A stretch of DNA of 64,000 nucleotides, taken from positions 1-64,000 of the forward strand of contig NZ_SPQL01000013.1 in the NCBI RefSeq assembly GCF_004570385.1, in the 5' to 3' direction. Numbering within the stretch: position 1 is the stretch's first letter; each line of letters starts with the position of its first letter. The notes under the pieces were generated by a model that made no database searches, was not told the DNA's origin, and saw nothing but the letters and a program-made list of their open reading frames with translations. This DNA is from Blastococcus sp. CT_GayMR19. Lineage in GTDB: Bacteria > Actinomycetota > Actinomycetes > Mycobacteriales > Geodermatophilaceae. The translations under genes and the position numbers were made by a program. Positions 1 through 8,369 of the stretch are shown here, one piece after another.

Positions 1-72
1 CCGGAAGCTAAGCCTCTCAGCGCCGATGGTACTGCCCTGGAGACGGGGTGGGAGAGTAGGACACCGCCGGAC
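1..72 (+). rRNA. rrf: 5S ribosomal RNA, 3' part only
   Basis: The window opens inside a 5S rRNA. The bases up to about 72 contain the typical actinobacterial 3' half (GGTACTGCCCTGG, then GGGAGAGTAGGACACCGCC). The 5' part lies before the window, so this is the distal end of an rRNA operon read on the + strand. The exact last base is estimated from the family pattern. Confidence 0.93.
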
Positions 73-83
73 AACCATTCCCG

Positions 84-116
84 AAGGGGCCCCAGCACAC
101 TGTGCTGGGGCCCCTT
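84..116 (+). terminator. rRNA operon terminator hairpin
   Basis: A perfect 15-bp stem (AAGGGGCCCCAGCAC with its complement) around a 3-base loop lies 12 bases after the end of 5S. It ends in CCTT with no long U tract, as is common in high-GC actinobacteria. Its position and strength fit transcription termination of the rRNA operon. Confidence 0.8.
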
Positions 117-206
117 CCGGCATGCCCGGACCACGGCACCCCGACGGAACTTCCCGGGAATCCCCCCCGGGCCCCACGCAGGACTCTCCGGGGCGCCCCG
201 GCGGGA

Positions 207-254
207 CTCTCCGCGCGGAAAGACCCCACCCTCCGCTTTCGGTACCGAAAGCGG
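207..254. repeat. Palindrome-bearing repeat, copy 1
   Basis: This copy has two parts: CTCTCCGCGCGGAAA at 207-221, and a perfect 22-bp palindrome at 233-254 (half-site CCGCTTTCGGT, centre GGTACC). Both recur about 87 bases downstream in the same order and almost the same spacing. It lies in non-coding sequence after the rRNA terminator. Function unknown; it could be a dispersed intergenic repeat or a protein-binding site. Confidence 0.8.
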
Positions 255-292
255 AAGCCCCGGCGTCCCCCGGACCAGGCCCGCCGAAGGGG

Positions 293-341
293 CTCTCCGC
301 GCGGAAATTCCCCACCCCTCCGCTTTCGGTACCGAAAGCGG
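293..341. repeat. Palindrome-bearing repeat, copy 2
   Basis: Second copy of the element: CTCTCCGCGCGGAAA at 293-307 and the identical 22-bp palindrome at 320-341. The spacing between the parts is one base longer than in copy 1. The palindrome ends 5 bases before the stop codon of the converging DUF2461 gene, so it could also act as that gene's terminator in RNA form. Confidence 0.8.
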
Positions 342-346
342 GTGCT

Positions 347-1009
347 TCAGCGGCGGCGGATCTCTTTCGTCGTCGCCCCGACATTGTCGGCCATCCAGGC
401 GTTGAGCGTCTGCAGATCGCGCCAGGCGGTCCGCACCTCGTCCAGGGCACGCCGCTCGTGCAGCCAGTCCTGCGGTTCCCAGCTCTTCGTGGCGTGCAGG
501 GACTTGTGCTTCAGCAGCTCGAGTCGCTCGGCGTCGGCCGCGTACCCGGTCGGCACCCGGGTCAGCCGCTCACCCTCGATGGACCAGCTGCCGCGCGCGA
601 GCCGGGCCACCTCCTGCTCGAGCCGCGGCCCCTGGACCGGATCGGCGACCGCGCGCCGGTAGCGGGCGACCTGATCCGATTCGAGTCGCCAGCACCCGCC
701 CGACACGGTGAGGCCGTCGGCGGAGATCTGGACGTACCAGGAGCCGGCCCCCCGGCCCTCCGGGGTGATCACGGCGCCCTGGTGCGTCTTGTAGGGGGTC
801 TTGTCGTGGCTGAAGCGCACGTCGCGGTAGGGACGGAAGACCTTGGCCGGACCGAACTCGGCGGCGAGCTCCGACAGCAGGGCCAGCAGCGGCGCCCGGA
901 CGTGCGTCTCGTAGGCGGACTTGTTGCGCTGCCAGTAGGTCTTGGAGTTGTCGGCCTCCAGGCCCTCGTAGAAGACCAGCCCCTCGTCGGGGAACCCCTC
1001 GAAGCTCAC
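347..1009 (-). CDS. DUF2461 domain protein
   Basis: A 220-residue protein of the DUF2461/TIGR02453 family, whose biochemical role is not established. It starts EGFPDEGLVFYEGL and contains the family-like stretches NKSAYETHVRAPLL and FRPYRDVRFSHDKTPYKTH, followed by a GSWYVQISADGL segment. No signal peptide or membrane segment is visible. The GTG start at 1009 is chosen because it overlaps the stop of the upstream acetyltransferase gene as GTGA, which implies translational coupling in a two-gene operon. A longer frame upstream exists but is only read-through of the neighbour in another frame. Family assignment is firm; function is unknown. Confidence 0.85.
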   Translation of the reverse strand: MSFEGFPDEGLVFYEGLEADNSKTYWQRNKSAYETHVRAPLLALLSELAAEFGPAKVFRPYRDVRFSHDKTPYKTHQGAVITPEGRGAGSWYVQISADGLTVSGGCWRLESDQVARYRRAVADPVQGPRLEQEVARLARGSWSIEGERLTRVPTGYAADAERLELLKHKSLHATKSWEPQDWLHERRALDEVRTAWRDLQTLNAWMADNVGATTKEIRRR

Positions 1010-1599
1010 GCCGGGCCCTCGTCGTCCAGCAGGGCGTGCCAGCGGATCTCGCGCAGCGGCTCGGCGCCGCCGGTGTCCAGGGTGCGCGCCCACCCGTCGG
1101 GCGCCCAGCCGGCCGAGGCGTAGAAGCCGGCCGAGACGGCGTCGGCCTCCGGCAGCCAGACCTGGAGCCGGGCGGCGCCGCCACTCCGGGCGACGTCGGC
1201 CACCGCGGCCAGCAGGCGGCTGCCGTGCCCCCGGCGTCCCCAGCGGGGCTCCACCAGGAGCGTGGACAGCTCGGCCGTCGGTCCGGCGGGGTCGCTCGCC
1301 TCGCCTGCCGCCAGCTCGGCGGGACCGAAGGCCGCGAAGCCGACGACGCTGTTCCGCTCCAGCGCCGCCAGCACGCCGTGGCCCGGCGTGGGCGGAGCTG
1401 CGACGGCCGCGCGCCAGGAGGCGGTCGCGGCCTCGGCGTCCCAGTCGTCGAGCACCGCCGTGGGAAGGAGGGCCCGGTACGCCGTCCGCCAGGTGACGAC
1501 CTGGACCCGGGCGATCTCGGCGGCATCCTCCGGTCGCGCCGGCCGCACGGAGACGTCCGCCGTGCCTGTGATGCGCGGGAACGTCGCCTCGGGGTTCAC
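1006..1599 (-). CDS. GNAT family N-acetyltransferase
   Basis: A 197-residue acetyltransferase of the GNAT fold. The N-terminal half carries VRPARPEDAAEIARVQVVTWRTAYRALLP, typical of the first strand and helix. The acetyl-CoA pyrophosphate loop is seen as VEPRWGRRGHGSRLL at about residues 116-130, and the terminal AGFYASAGW motif follows. The substrate cannot be told. The GTG start at 1599 is favoured by a TACGCT -10 element ending 6 bases upstream, which implies a leaderless mRNA. It is the first gene of a two-gene operon with the DUF2461 gene (4-base overlap). Confidence 0.85.
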   Translation of the reverse strand: MNPEATFPRITGTADVSVRPARPEDAAEIARVQVVTWRTAYRALLPTAVLDDWDAEAATASWRAAVAAPPTPGHGVLAALERNSVVGFAAFGPAELAAGEASDPAGPTAELSTLLVEPRWGRRGHGSRLLAAVADVARSGGAARLQVWLPEADAVSAGFYASAGWAPDGWARTLDTGGAEPLREIRWHALLDDEGPA

Positions 1600-1605
1600 C
1601 CGGGC

Positions 1606-1611
1606 AGCGTA
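1606..1611 (-). promoter_or_regulatory. Leaderless -10 element for the GNAT gene
   Basis: TACGCT on the minus strand, then a 6-base spacer (GCCCGG), then the GTG start at 1599. This is the geometry expected if transcription starts on the start codon itself. Confidence 0.55.
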
Positions 1612-1665
1612 AGCGGACCGCCCAGGGACGACGAACGTCGTACCGGGCAGGCAGGATCGGCGCCC

Positions 1666-2892
1666 GTGAGTGCTCCCGCCGCCGAACGGCTGCCCGCCGG
1701 GCTGGCGCGGCGCATCGCGCTGGCCGCCCAGGGGTTCGCCGAGCCGCGCCCGAGCGGATCCGTCGGCACCCGACAGCTGCGGCGGATGACCGACCGGCTG
1801 GCGGTGGTGCAGATCGACTCGGTGAACGTGCTGTCCCGCTCGCACTACCTGCCGGCGTTCAGCCGGCTGGGGAGCTACCCGCGGGCGGCGCTCGACGAGC
1901 TCACCGCCCGCCGCCATGCGGTCTTCGAGTACTGGGCGCACGAGGCGTCGTTCCTGCCCGTGCGGCTGCAGCCGTTCCTGCGCTGGCGGATGGCGGCGGC
2001 CGAGGAGCACGCCTGGGGCAACATGGTCCGCCTCCAGCGGGAGCAACCCGGGTACGTGGCCGAGGTCCTGGAGCGGGTGCGCGCCGACGGTCCGCTGAAG
2101 GCCGGCGACATCGCCGAGCCCAAGCCCGACCGGCCGGGGACGATGTGGAACTGGCACCCCGGCAAGGTCGCGCTCGAGTGGCTCTTCTTCACCGGCGAGA
2201 TCACCGCGACCCACCGCACGACCAGCTTCGAGAAGGTCTACGACCTCACCGAACGGGTGCTCCCCGCCGACGTCCTGCGGATCCCGACGCCGGATTCGGC
2301 CGACGCCGTCCGCGAGCTGGTCCGCACCGCCGCCCGGGCGCTGGGGGTGGCCACCGAGCGGGACCTGCGCGACTACTTCCGGCTCCGGCCCGCCGCGGCC
2401 CGGACCGCGGTCGACGAGCTCGCCGACGCCGGGGAGCTGCTGCCCGTCGACGTGCCCGGCTGGGGCGGCCCGGCCTGGCTGGACCCTGCGGCCCGGCAAC
2501 CCCGGCGCATCCGCGCGCGGGCGTTGCTGAGCCCCTTCGACTCCCTGGTGTGGCAACGGCCGCGCGTGGAGCGGATCTTCGGGTTCCGCTACCGGCTGGA
2601 GATCTACACGCCCGCGGCGAAGCGCGTTCACGGGTACTACGTGCTGCCGTTCCTGCTCGGCGACCAGCTCGTGGCGCGGGTCGACCTCAAGGCCGACCGG
2701 CAGGCCGGCGTGCTCCGCGTCCAGGCGGCCCACGCCGAGGAGGGCGCGGACCGTCCGCTCGTCGCCGCGGCGCTGACCGAGGAGCTGGGGCTGATGGCCG
2801 ACTGGCTCGGGCTGGCGGACGTCGCCGTGGCCGAGAGGGGCGACCTCGCACCCGAGCTCAGCCGGGTGGTGGGCCGCCGGCTCGCGGGGTGA
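1666..2892 (+). CDS. YcaQ/AlkX-type winged-helix DNA glycosylase
   Basis: A 408-residue member of the HTH_42/YcaQ superfamily. Characterised relatives (YcaQ/AlkX, AlkZ) are DNA glycosylases that unhook interstrand crosslinks or remove alkylated bases. The catalytic Q-x-D motif of the YcaQ branch is present as QID at residues 49-51, followed by VNVLSRSHYLPAFSRLG. The central FEYWAHEASFLP and the C-terminal LSPFDSLVWQR and YTPAAKRVHGYYVLPFLLGD segments are family hallmarks. The GTG start at 1666 fits the length of the family. It is divergent from the GNAT gene, with 66 bases between them. Its last 35 bases overlap the end of the convergent DUF1232 gene. Confidence 0.88.
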   Translation: MSAPAAERLPAGLARRIALAAQGFAEPRPSGSVGTRQLRRMTDRLAVVQIDSVNVLSRSHYLPAFSRLGSYPRAALDELTARRHAVFEYWAHEASFLPVRLQPFLRWRMAAAEEHAWGNMVRLQREQPGYVAEVLERVRADGPLKAGDIAEPKPDRPGTMWNWHPGKVALEWLFFTGEITATHRTTSFEKVYDLTERVLPADVLRIPTPDSADAVRELVRTAARALGVATERDLRDYFRLRPAAARTAVDELADAGELLPVDVPGWGGPAWLDPAARQPRRIRARALLSPFDSLVWQRPRVERIFGFRYRLEIYTPAAKRVHGYYVLPFLLGDQLVARVDLKADRQAGVLRVQAAHAEEGADRPLVAAALTEELGLMADWLGLADVAVAERGDLAPELSRVVGRRLAG

Positions 2893-3286
2893 GGCCCGCC
2901 AGCCGGTGGACGACCGCCAGCCCGGCCGGCTGCCCGGGCCAGTGCCGGGCGAGGGCCTCCGCGCCGGAGCGGCGCACGACGGACCGCAGCGCCCAGGCGA
3001 CGACGACGACGTCGTCCGCGTAGCCGAGCACGGGCACGACGTCCGGCACGAGGTCGACCGGGGAGAGCAGGTAGGCGAGCAGCAGCCACAGCCGGATCCG
3101 GACGGCGCGGGGGAGCGTGCGGTCCGCCGCCAGGCGCCGCACGAGGCGGACGACGTCCGGGAGCAGCCGCAGCGCCTCCCGCGCGCCGAGCTCGTCGGGC
3201 CGGGCCCGCCACAGCAGCGCCAGCAGCAGCAGCCAGAGCACCACCAGGCCGCCGACGACGGCGAGCACCGGTCCCAGCAGGTCCAC
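2858..3286 (-). CDS. DUF1232 (YkvA-like) membrane protein
   Basis: A 142-residue protein with an N-terminal membrane segment (about residues 3-25, rich in Leu and Val) and a C-terminal DUF1232 domain. The domain signature [24 protein letters not shown] is clear; it marks the YkvA family of small membrane proteins of unknown function. The GTG at 3286 is chosen because a CAGACT -10-like element sits 6 bases upstream. The gene converges on and overlaps the YcaQ-type glycosylase gene by 35 bases and is divergent from thyX. Confidence 0.82.
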   Translation of the reverse strand: MDLLGPVLAVVGGLVVLWLLLLALLWRARPDELGAREALRLLPDVVRLVRRLAADRTLPRAVRIRLWLLLAYLLSPVDLVPDVVPVLGYADDVVVVAWALRSVVRRSGAEALARHWPGQPAGLAVVHRLAGLTPRAGGPPPG

Positions 3287-3334
3287 GGCGCCAGTCTGCC
3301 CGGCGTCCGCGCCGAGGCGGCTCGTCGGCCGCCG

Positions 3335-3340
3335 TACGCT
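3335..3340 (+). promoter_or_regulatory. Leaderless -10 element for thyX
   Basis: TACGCT followed by 7 bases and the GTG start of thyX at 3348. It shares the 61-base divergent intergenic region with a minus-strand CAGACT element (3298-3293) that sits 6 bases before the DUF1232 start. Confidence 0.55.
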
Positions 3341-3347
3341 CGCCGGC

Positions 3348-4100
3348 GTGCCAGAGATCGTGCCGCTCCAGGTCCAGGTGATCGCGCAGACGCAGTTCAC
3401 CCCGCCGGCCGACGTGCCGTGGGAGACCGACGCCGACGGCGGCCAGGCGCTCGCCGAGTTCGCCGGGCGGGCCTGCTATGAGTCGTGGGACAAGCCGAAC
3501 CCGGCCACGGCCACCAACGCCGGCTACCTGCGGCACATCCTCGAGGTCGGCCACCTCTCGGTTCTCGAGCACGGCACCGTCAGCATGTATCTCACCGGCG
3601 TCTCCAGGTCGCTCACCCACGAGCTGATCCGGCACCGGCACTTCTCCTACAGCCAGCTGTCCCAGCGGTACGTGCCCGAGCGGGACGCCGCGATCGTCGA
3701 GCCGGCCGTCATCGCCGAGGATCCCGAGCTGCACGAGCGGTTCCTCGCCGCCACCGGCGCCGCGGTCGCGGCCTACACCGAGCTGCTCAGCGCCCTGGAG
3801 CAGCGTTCCGCCGACGTCCCGAACGCCACGCTGCGACGGAAGCAGGCCCGCCAGGCGGCCCGCGCGGTGCTGCCCAATGCCACCGAGACGCGCATCGTCG
3901 TCACGGGCAACTACCGCGCCTGGCGGCATTTCGTCGCCATGCGGGCCAGCGAGCACGCCGACGTCGAGATCCGCCAGCTCGCCATCGCCTGCCTTCGCGA
4001 GCTGCAGCGGGTCGCCGGCAACGTGTTCGGCGACTTCCGGATCAGCGCGCTGGCCGACGGCACGGAGGTCGCCGCCAGCCCGTTCGTGACCGAGGGCTGA
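3348..4100 (+). CDS. thyX: FAD-dependent thymidylate synthase
   Basis: A 250-residue flavin-dependent thymidylate synthase, which methylates dUMP to dTMP using CH2-THF, FAD and NADPH. The ThyX signature [14 protein letters not shown] (pattern RHRxxSxxxxSxR) is intact near residues 92-105, and [21 protein letters not shown], the region binding flavin and dUMP, follows. Length is normal for the family. The GTG start at 3348 follows a TACGCT -10 element. It sits directly upstream of a complete thyA, so this genome encodes both unrelated thymidylate synthases side by side. Mycobacteria also have both, but at separated positions. Confidence 0.97.
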   Translation: MPEIVPLQVQVIAQTQFTPPADVPWETDADGGQALAEFAGRACYESWDKPNPATATNAGYLRHILEVGHLSVLEHGTVSMYLTGVSRSLTHELIRHRHFSYSQLSQRYVPERDAAIVEPAVIAEDPELHERFLAATGAAVAAYTELLSALEQRSADVPNATLRRKQARQAARAVLPNATETRIVVTGNYRAWRHFVAMRASEHADVEIRQLAIACLRELQRVAGNVFGDFRISALADGTEVAASPFVTEG

Positions 4101-4162
4101 GCCCTCCGGAGGCCCGTGGTGCGGATGGGTCGCAGCACTGCCGAACAGTCAGCGGCCGCCCG

Positions 4163-4168
4163 TAGTCT
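4163..4168 (+). promoter_or_regulatory. Leaderless -10 element for thyA
   Basis: TAGTCT followed by 7 bases (GAGGCCC) and the GTG start at 4176. The 75-base thyX-thyA gap therefore appears to hold an independent promoter, so thyA need not depend on thyX transcription. Confidence 0.55.
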
Positions 4169-4175
4169 GAGGCCC

Positions 4176-4979
4176 GTGGCAGCGATCGACACCCAGTACG
4201 AAGACCTCCTGCGGCGCATCCTCGAGCAGGGGACGCCGAAGGAGGACCGGACCGGCACCGGCACGGTCAGCCTGTTCGGCGAGCGGCTCCGGTACGACCT
4301 GTCCGAGAGCTTCCCCCTGGTGACGACGAAGAAGGTGCACTTCAGGTCGATCGCCGTGGAGCTGCTGTGGTTCCTCCGCGGCGACAGCAATGTCGGCTGG
4401 CTGCGCGAGAACGGCGTCACCATCTGGGACGAGTGGGCCTCGCCCGAGGGTGAGCTGGGGCCGGTCTACGGCGTCCAGTGGCGGTCGTGGCCGACGCCGG
4501 CCGGTGACCAGATCGACCAGATCTCGTCGATCCTCTCGACGCTGCGCTCCGACCCCGACTCCCGCCGGATGATCGTCTCGGCCTGGAACGTGGCCGCGCT
4601 CCCGGACATGGCGCTGGCGCCCTGCCACGCGCTGTTCCAGTTCTACGTCGCCGACGGCAAGCTGTCGTGCCAGCTCTACCAGCGCAGTGCCGACATGTTC
4701 CTGGGCGTGCCGTTCAACATCGCCAGCTACGCCCTGCTCACGCGGATGGTGGCCGACCAGGTGGGGCTCGCCCCGGGCGACTTCATCTGGGTCGGCGGCG
4801 ACTGCCACATCTACCGCAACCACACCGCGCAGGTCACCGAGCAGCTCTCCCGCGAGGTGCGGCCGTTCCCGACCCTGGAGCTGGCCACCGCACCGTCGCT
4901 GTTCGACTACACCTACGAGCACTTCACGGTCCGCGACTACGACCCCCACCCGGCGATCCGGGCAGCCGTGGCGGTGTGA
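4176..4979 (+). CDS. thyA: Thymidylate synthase (folate-oxidising)
   Basis: A 267-residue classical ThyA, close to the usual 264 residues. It carries DRTGTGT near the N-terminus (phosphate and folate contacts), the catalytic cysteine in [11 protein letters not shown], and the dUMP-binding block [20 protein letters not shown]. ThyA turns CH2-THF into DHF, which explains the folA gene 73 bases downstream: DHFR is needed to recycle the DHF. The start at 4176 is supported by the -10 element and by the [11 protein letters not shown] alignment to the family N-terminus. Confidence 0.98.
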   Translation: MAAIDTQYEDLLRRILEQGTPKEDRTGTGTVSLFGERLRYDLSESFPLVTTKKVHFRSIAVELLWFLRGDSNVGWLRENGVTIWDEWASPEGELGPVYGVQWRSWPTPAGDQIDQISSILSTLRSDPDSRRMIVSAWNVAALPDMALAPCHALFQFYVADGKLSCQLYQRSADMFLGVPFNIASYALLTRMVADQVGLAPGDFIWVGGDCHIYRNHTAQVTEQLSREVRPFPTLELATAPSLFDYTYEHFTVRDYDPHPAIRAAVAV

Positions 4980-5052
4980 CCGAGCTCGCCAGGTCACCGG
5001 AGGCCGCGGCAGCCTCGCGAACGGGGCCGACGAGCACCGACGGGGCGGGCAC

Positions 5053-5577
5053 GTGAGCGTCGGGCTGATCTGGGCCCAGGCGCGCGACGGGGTCATCGGC
5101 GCGGGTGGCGGGTTGCCCTGGCACCTGCCCGAGGACCTGGCGCTGTTCCGCCGGCTCACCATGGGTTCGACGGTCGTGATGGGCCGCCGCACCTGGGACT
5201 CGCTGCCCGACCGTTTCCGGCCCCTCCCGGGGCGGACCAACGTCGTCCTGACGTCGGACGGGCGCTGGTCCGCGGACGGGGCCCGGCCGGCGGCGTCGGT
5301 GGAGCAGGTGCTCGCCGAGCACGCCTCCTGCTGGGTCATCGGCGGCGGGGCCGTCTACGCGGCCTTCCTGCCGCACGCCGATCGGCTGGTGGTCACCGAC
5401 GTCGACGTCCTCGTCGAGGGCGACACGTGGGCGCCTTCGCTCGACGGCTGGGTCCGGACGTCCAGGACCCCGGCCGAGGGATGGTCGGTGTCGATGCCGG
5501 CGGGGCTGCGCTACGCGGTGTCGGAGTACGTGCGCTCCGATGCGGGCGGAGCGGGCGCCGGTGGCGAGGCTCGGTAG
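5053..5577 (+). CDS. folA: Dihydrofolate reductase
   Basis: A 174-residue DHFR that reduces dihydrofolate to tetrahydrofolate with NADPH. It opens with SVGLIWAQARDGVIGAGGGLPWHLPEDL, containing the family GxxGxxxxLPWxLPxD pattern with the acidic catalytic residue. VMGRRTWDSLP and WVIGGGAVYAAFLP are the NADPH-binding motifs. The GTG at 5053 gives the correct N-terminus. It lies 73 bases after thyA and its stop codon overlaps the putative dapA -10 element, so it probably ends the thyA-folA transcription unit or reads into dapA. Confidence 0.96.
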   Translation: MSVGLIWAQARDGVIGAGGGLPWHLPEDLALFRRLTMGSTVVMGRRTWDSLPDRFRPLPGRTNVVLTSDGRWSADGARPAASVEQVLAEHASCWVIGGGAVYAAFLPHADRLVVTDVDVLVEGDTWAPSLDGWVRTSRTPAEGWSVSMPAGLRYAVSEYVRSDAGGAGAGGEAR

Positions 5578-5580
5578 ATT
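5575..5580 (+). promoter_or_regulatory. Leaderless -10 element for dapA
   Basis: TAGATT, whose TAG is also the folA stop codon, followed by CCTCCC and the dapA ATG at 5587 (6-base spacer). Confidence 0.5.
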
Positions 5581-5586
5581 CCTCCC

Positions 5587-6486
5587 ATGACCACCGACCC
5601 CGCCCGGCCGTTCGGGCGCGTCCTCACGGCGATGGTGACCCCGTTCACCGAGGACGGCTCGGTCGACCTCGCCGGGGCCCAGGAACTGGCCGCGCACCTG
5701 GTCGACCGGCAGTCCCACGACGGGCTGGTCGTCCTCGGGACGACGGGGGAGTCGCCGACGGTCGACGACGCCGAGCAGAAGACCCTGCTCGAGGCCGTGC
5801 TCGACGCGGTCGGTGACCGCGCCGTCGTCGTCGCCGGGGTGGGGACGAACGACACGGCGCACTCCATCGAGAACGCGCGGTCGGCCGAGCGGCTCGGCGT
5901 CCACGGCCTGCTGGTCGTGACCCCGTACTACAACCGGCCCTCCCAGGCCGGTCTGCTCCGCCACTTCACCGCGGTCGCGGACGCCACCGACCTGCCGGTG
6001 ATGCTCTACGACATCCCGCCGCGGTCGATCGTGCCGATCGAGGTGGAGACGCTCGTGCGGCTCGCGGAGCACCCGCGGATCGTCGCGGTCAAGGACGCGA
6101 AGGGAAATCTCGGCGACGTCGCCTGGACCCTCGCGCGCACCGACCTCGCCTACTACAGCGGCGAGGACATGCTGAACTTCCCGCTGCTCGCGCTCGGCGC
6201 CGTCGGCGTGGTGAGCGTGGTCGGGCATCTCGTCGGGCCCCGCCTGGCCGAGCTCGTCGCTGCCGTCGAGTCCGGTGACCTGGTCAAGGCACGCGCCGTG
6301 AACGAGAGCCTGCTGCCGGTCTACTCGGGGGTGATGGGCGGCGGCCAGGGAGCCATGATGATCAAGGCGGCGCTGCGGGAGCTGGGCCTGCCCGCAGGCC
6401 CGGTCCGGCCGCCGCTCGTCGACGCCACGCCCGAGCAGGTCGCCAAGCTGCGCGTGGACCTCGCCGCCGGGGGACTCTCGCTGTGA
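5587..6486 (+). CDS. dapA: 4-hydroxy-tetrahydrodipicolinate synthase
   Basis: A 299-residue DapA that condenses pyruvate with aspartate semialdehyde, the first committed step to diaminopimelate and lysine. The TIM-barrel features are intact: LGTTGESPT near the pyruvate site, the tyrosine in TPYYNRPSQ, and the Schiff-base lysine in IVAVKDAKGN. It lies between folA and rnj, as in mycobacteria. The stop is 13 bases before the rnj GTG, so the two are probably cotranscribed. Confidence 0.97.
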   Translation: MTTDPARPFGRVLTAMVTPFTEDGSVDLAGAQELAAHLVDRQSHDGLVVLGTTGESPTVDDAEQKTLLEAVLDAVGDRAVVVAGVGTNDTAHSIENARSAERLGVHGLLVVTPYYNRPSQAGLLRHFTAVADATDLPVMLYDIPPRSIVPIEVETLVRLAEHPRIVAVKDAKGNLGDVAWTLARTDLAYYSGEDMLNFPLLALGAVGVVSVVGHLVGPRLAELVAAVESGDLVKARAVNESLLPVYSGVMGGGQGAMMIKAALRELGLPAGPVRPPLVDATPEQVAKLRVDLAAGGLSL

Positions 6487-6499
6487 GCGGTGCCGCCTG

Positions 6500-8200
<1,701 letters not shown>

Positions 8201-8291
8201 GCCGGGGACGGCGCTCCGTTGTCGTGCCGGTGGGCCCCCGGAGGGGGTCCGCGCAGGCGCGACGCAACGGCTCAACGCAGCAGGGGACCGC

Positions 8292-8369
8292 TCCTGGCCG
8301 CGGTGTCGTCCGGAGGACGACGATGTCCTGGGCGCGGTGTCGTCCGGAGGGCGACGATGTCATGGCCGC
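8292..8369. repeat. 34-bp tandem repeat, about 2.3 copies
   Basis: Two near-identical 34-bp units (8292-8325 and 8326-8359; 2 mismatches) and the first 10 bases of a third. Each unit holds an inverted repeat GTCGTCC...GGACGAC (GGGCGAC in unit 2) with a 3-base loop, so each can form a hairpin. They sit between the convergent rnj and S9 peptidase genes, and the partial third unit includes the peptidase stop codon. A role as paired bidirectional terminator is possible; a slippage-prone repeat is equally likely. Confidence 0.8.

Noticed and set aside
1600-2733. N-terminal extension of the GNAT gene to about 575 codons
   Set aside because: The extension is antisense to the YcaQ-type glycosylase gene; the -10 element and the GNAT fold both place the start at 1599.
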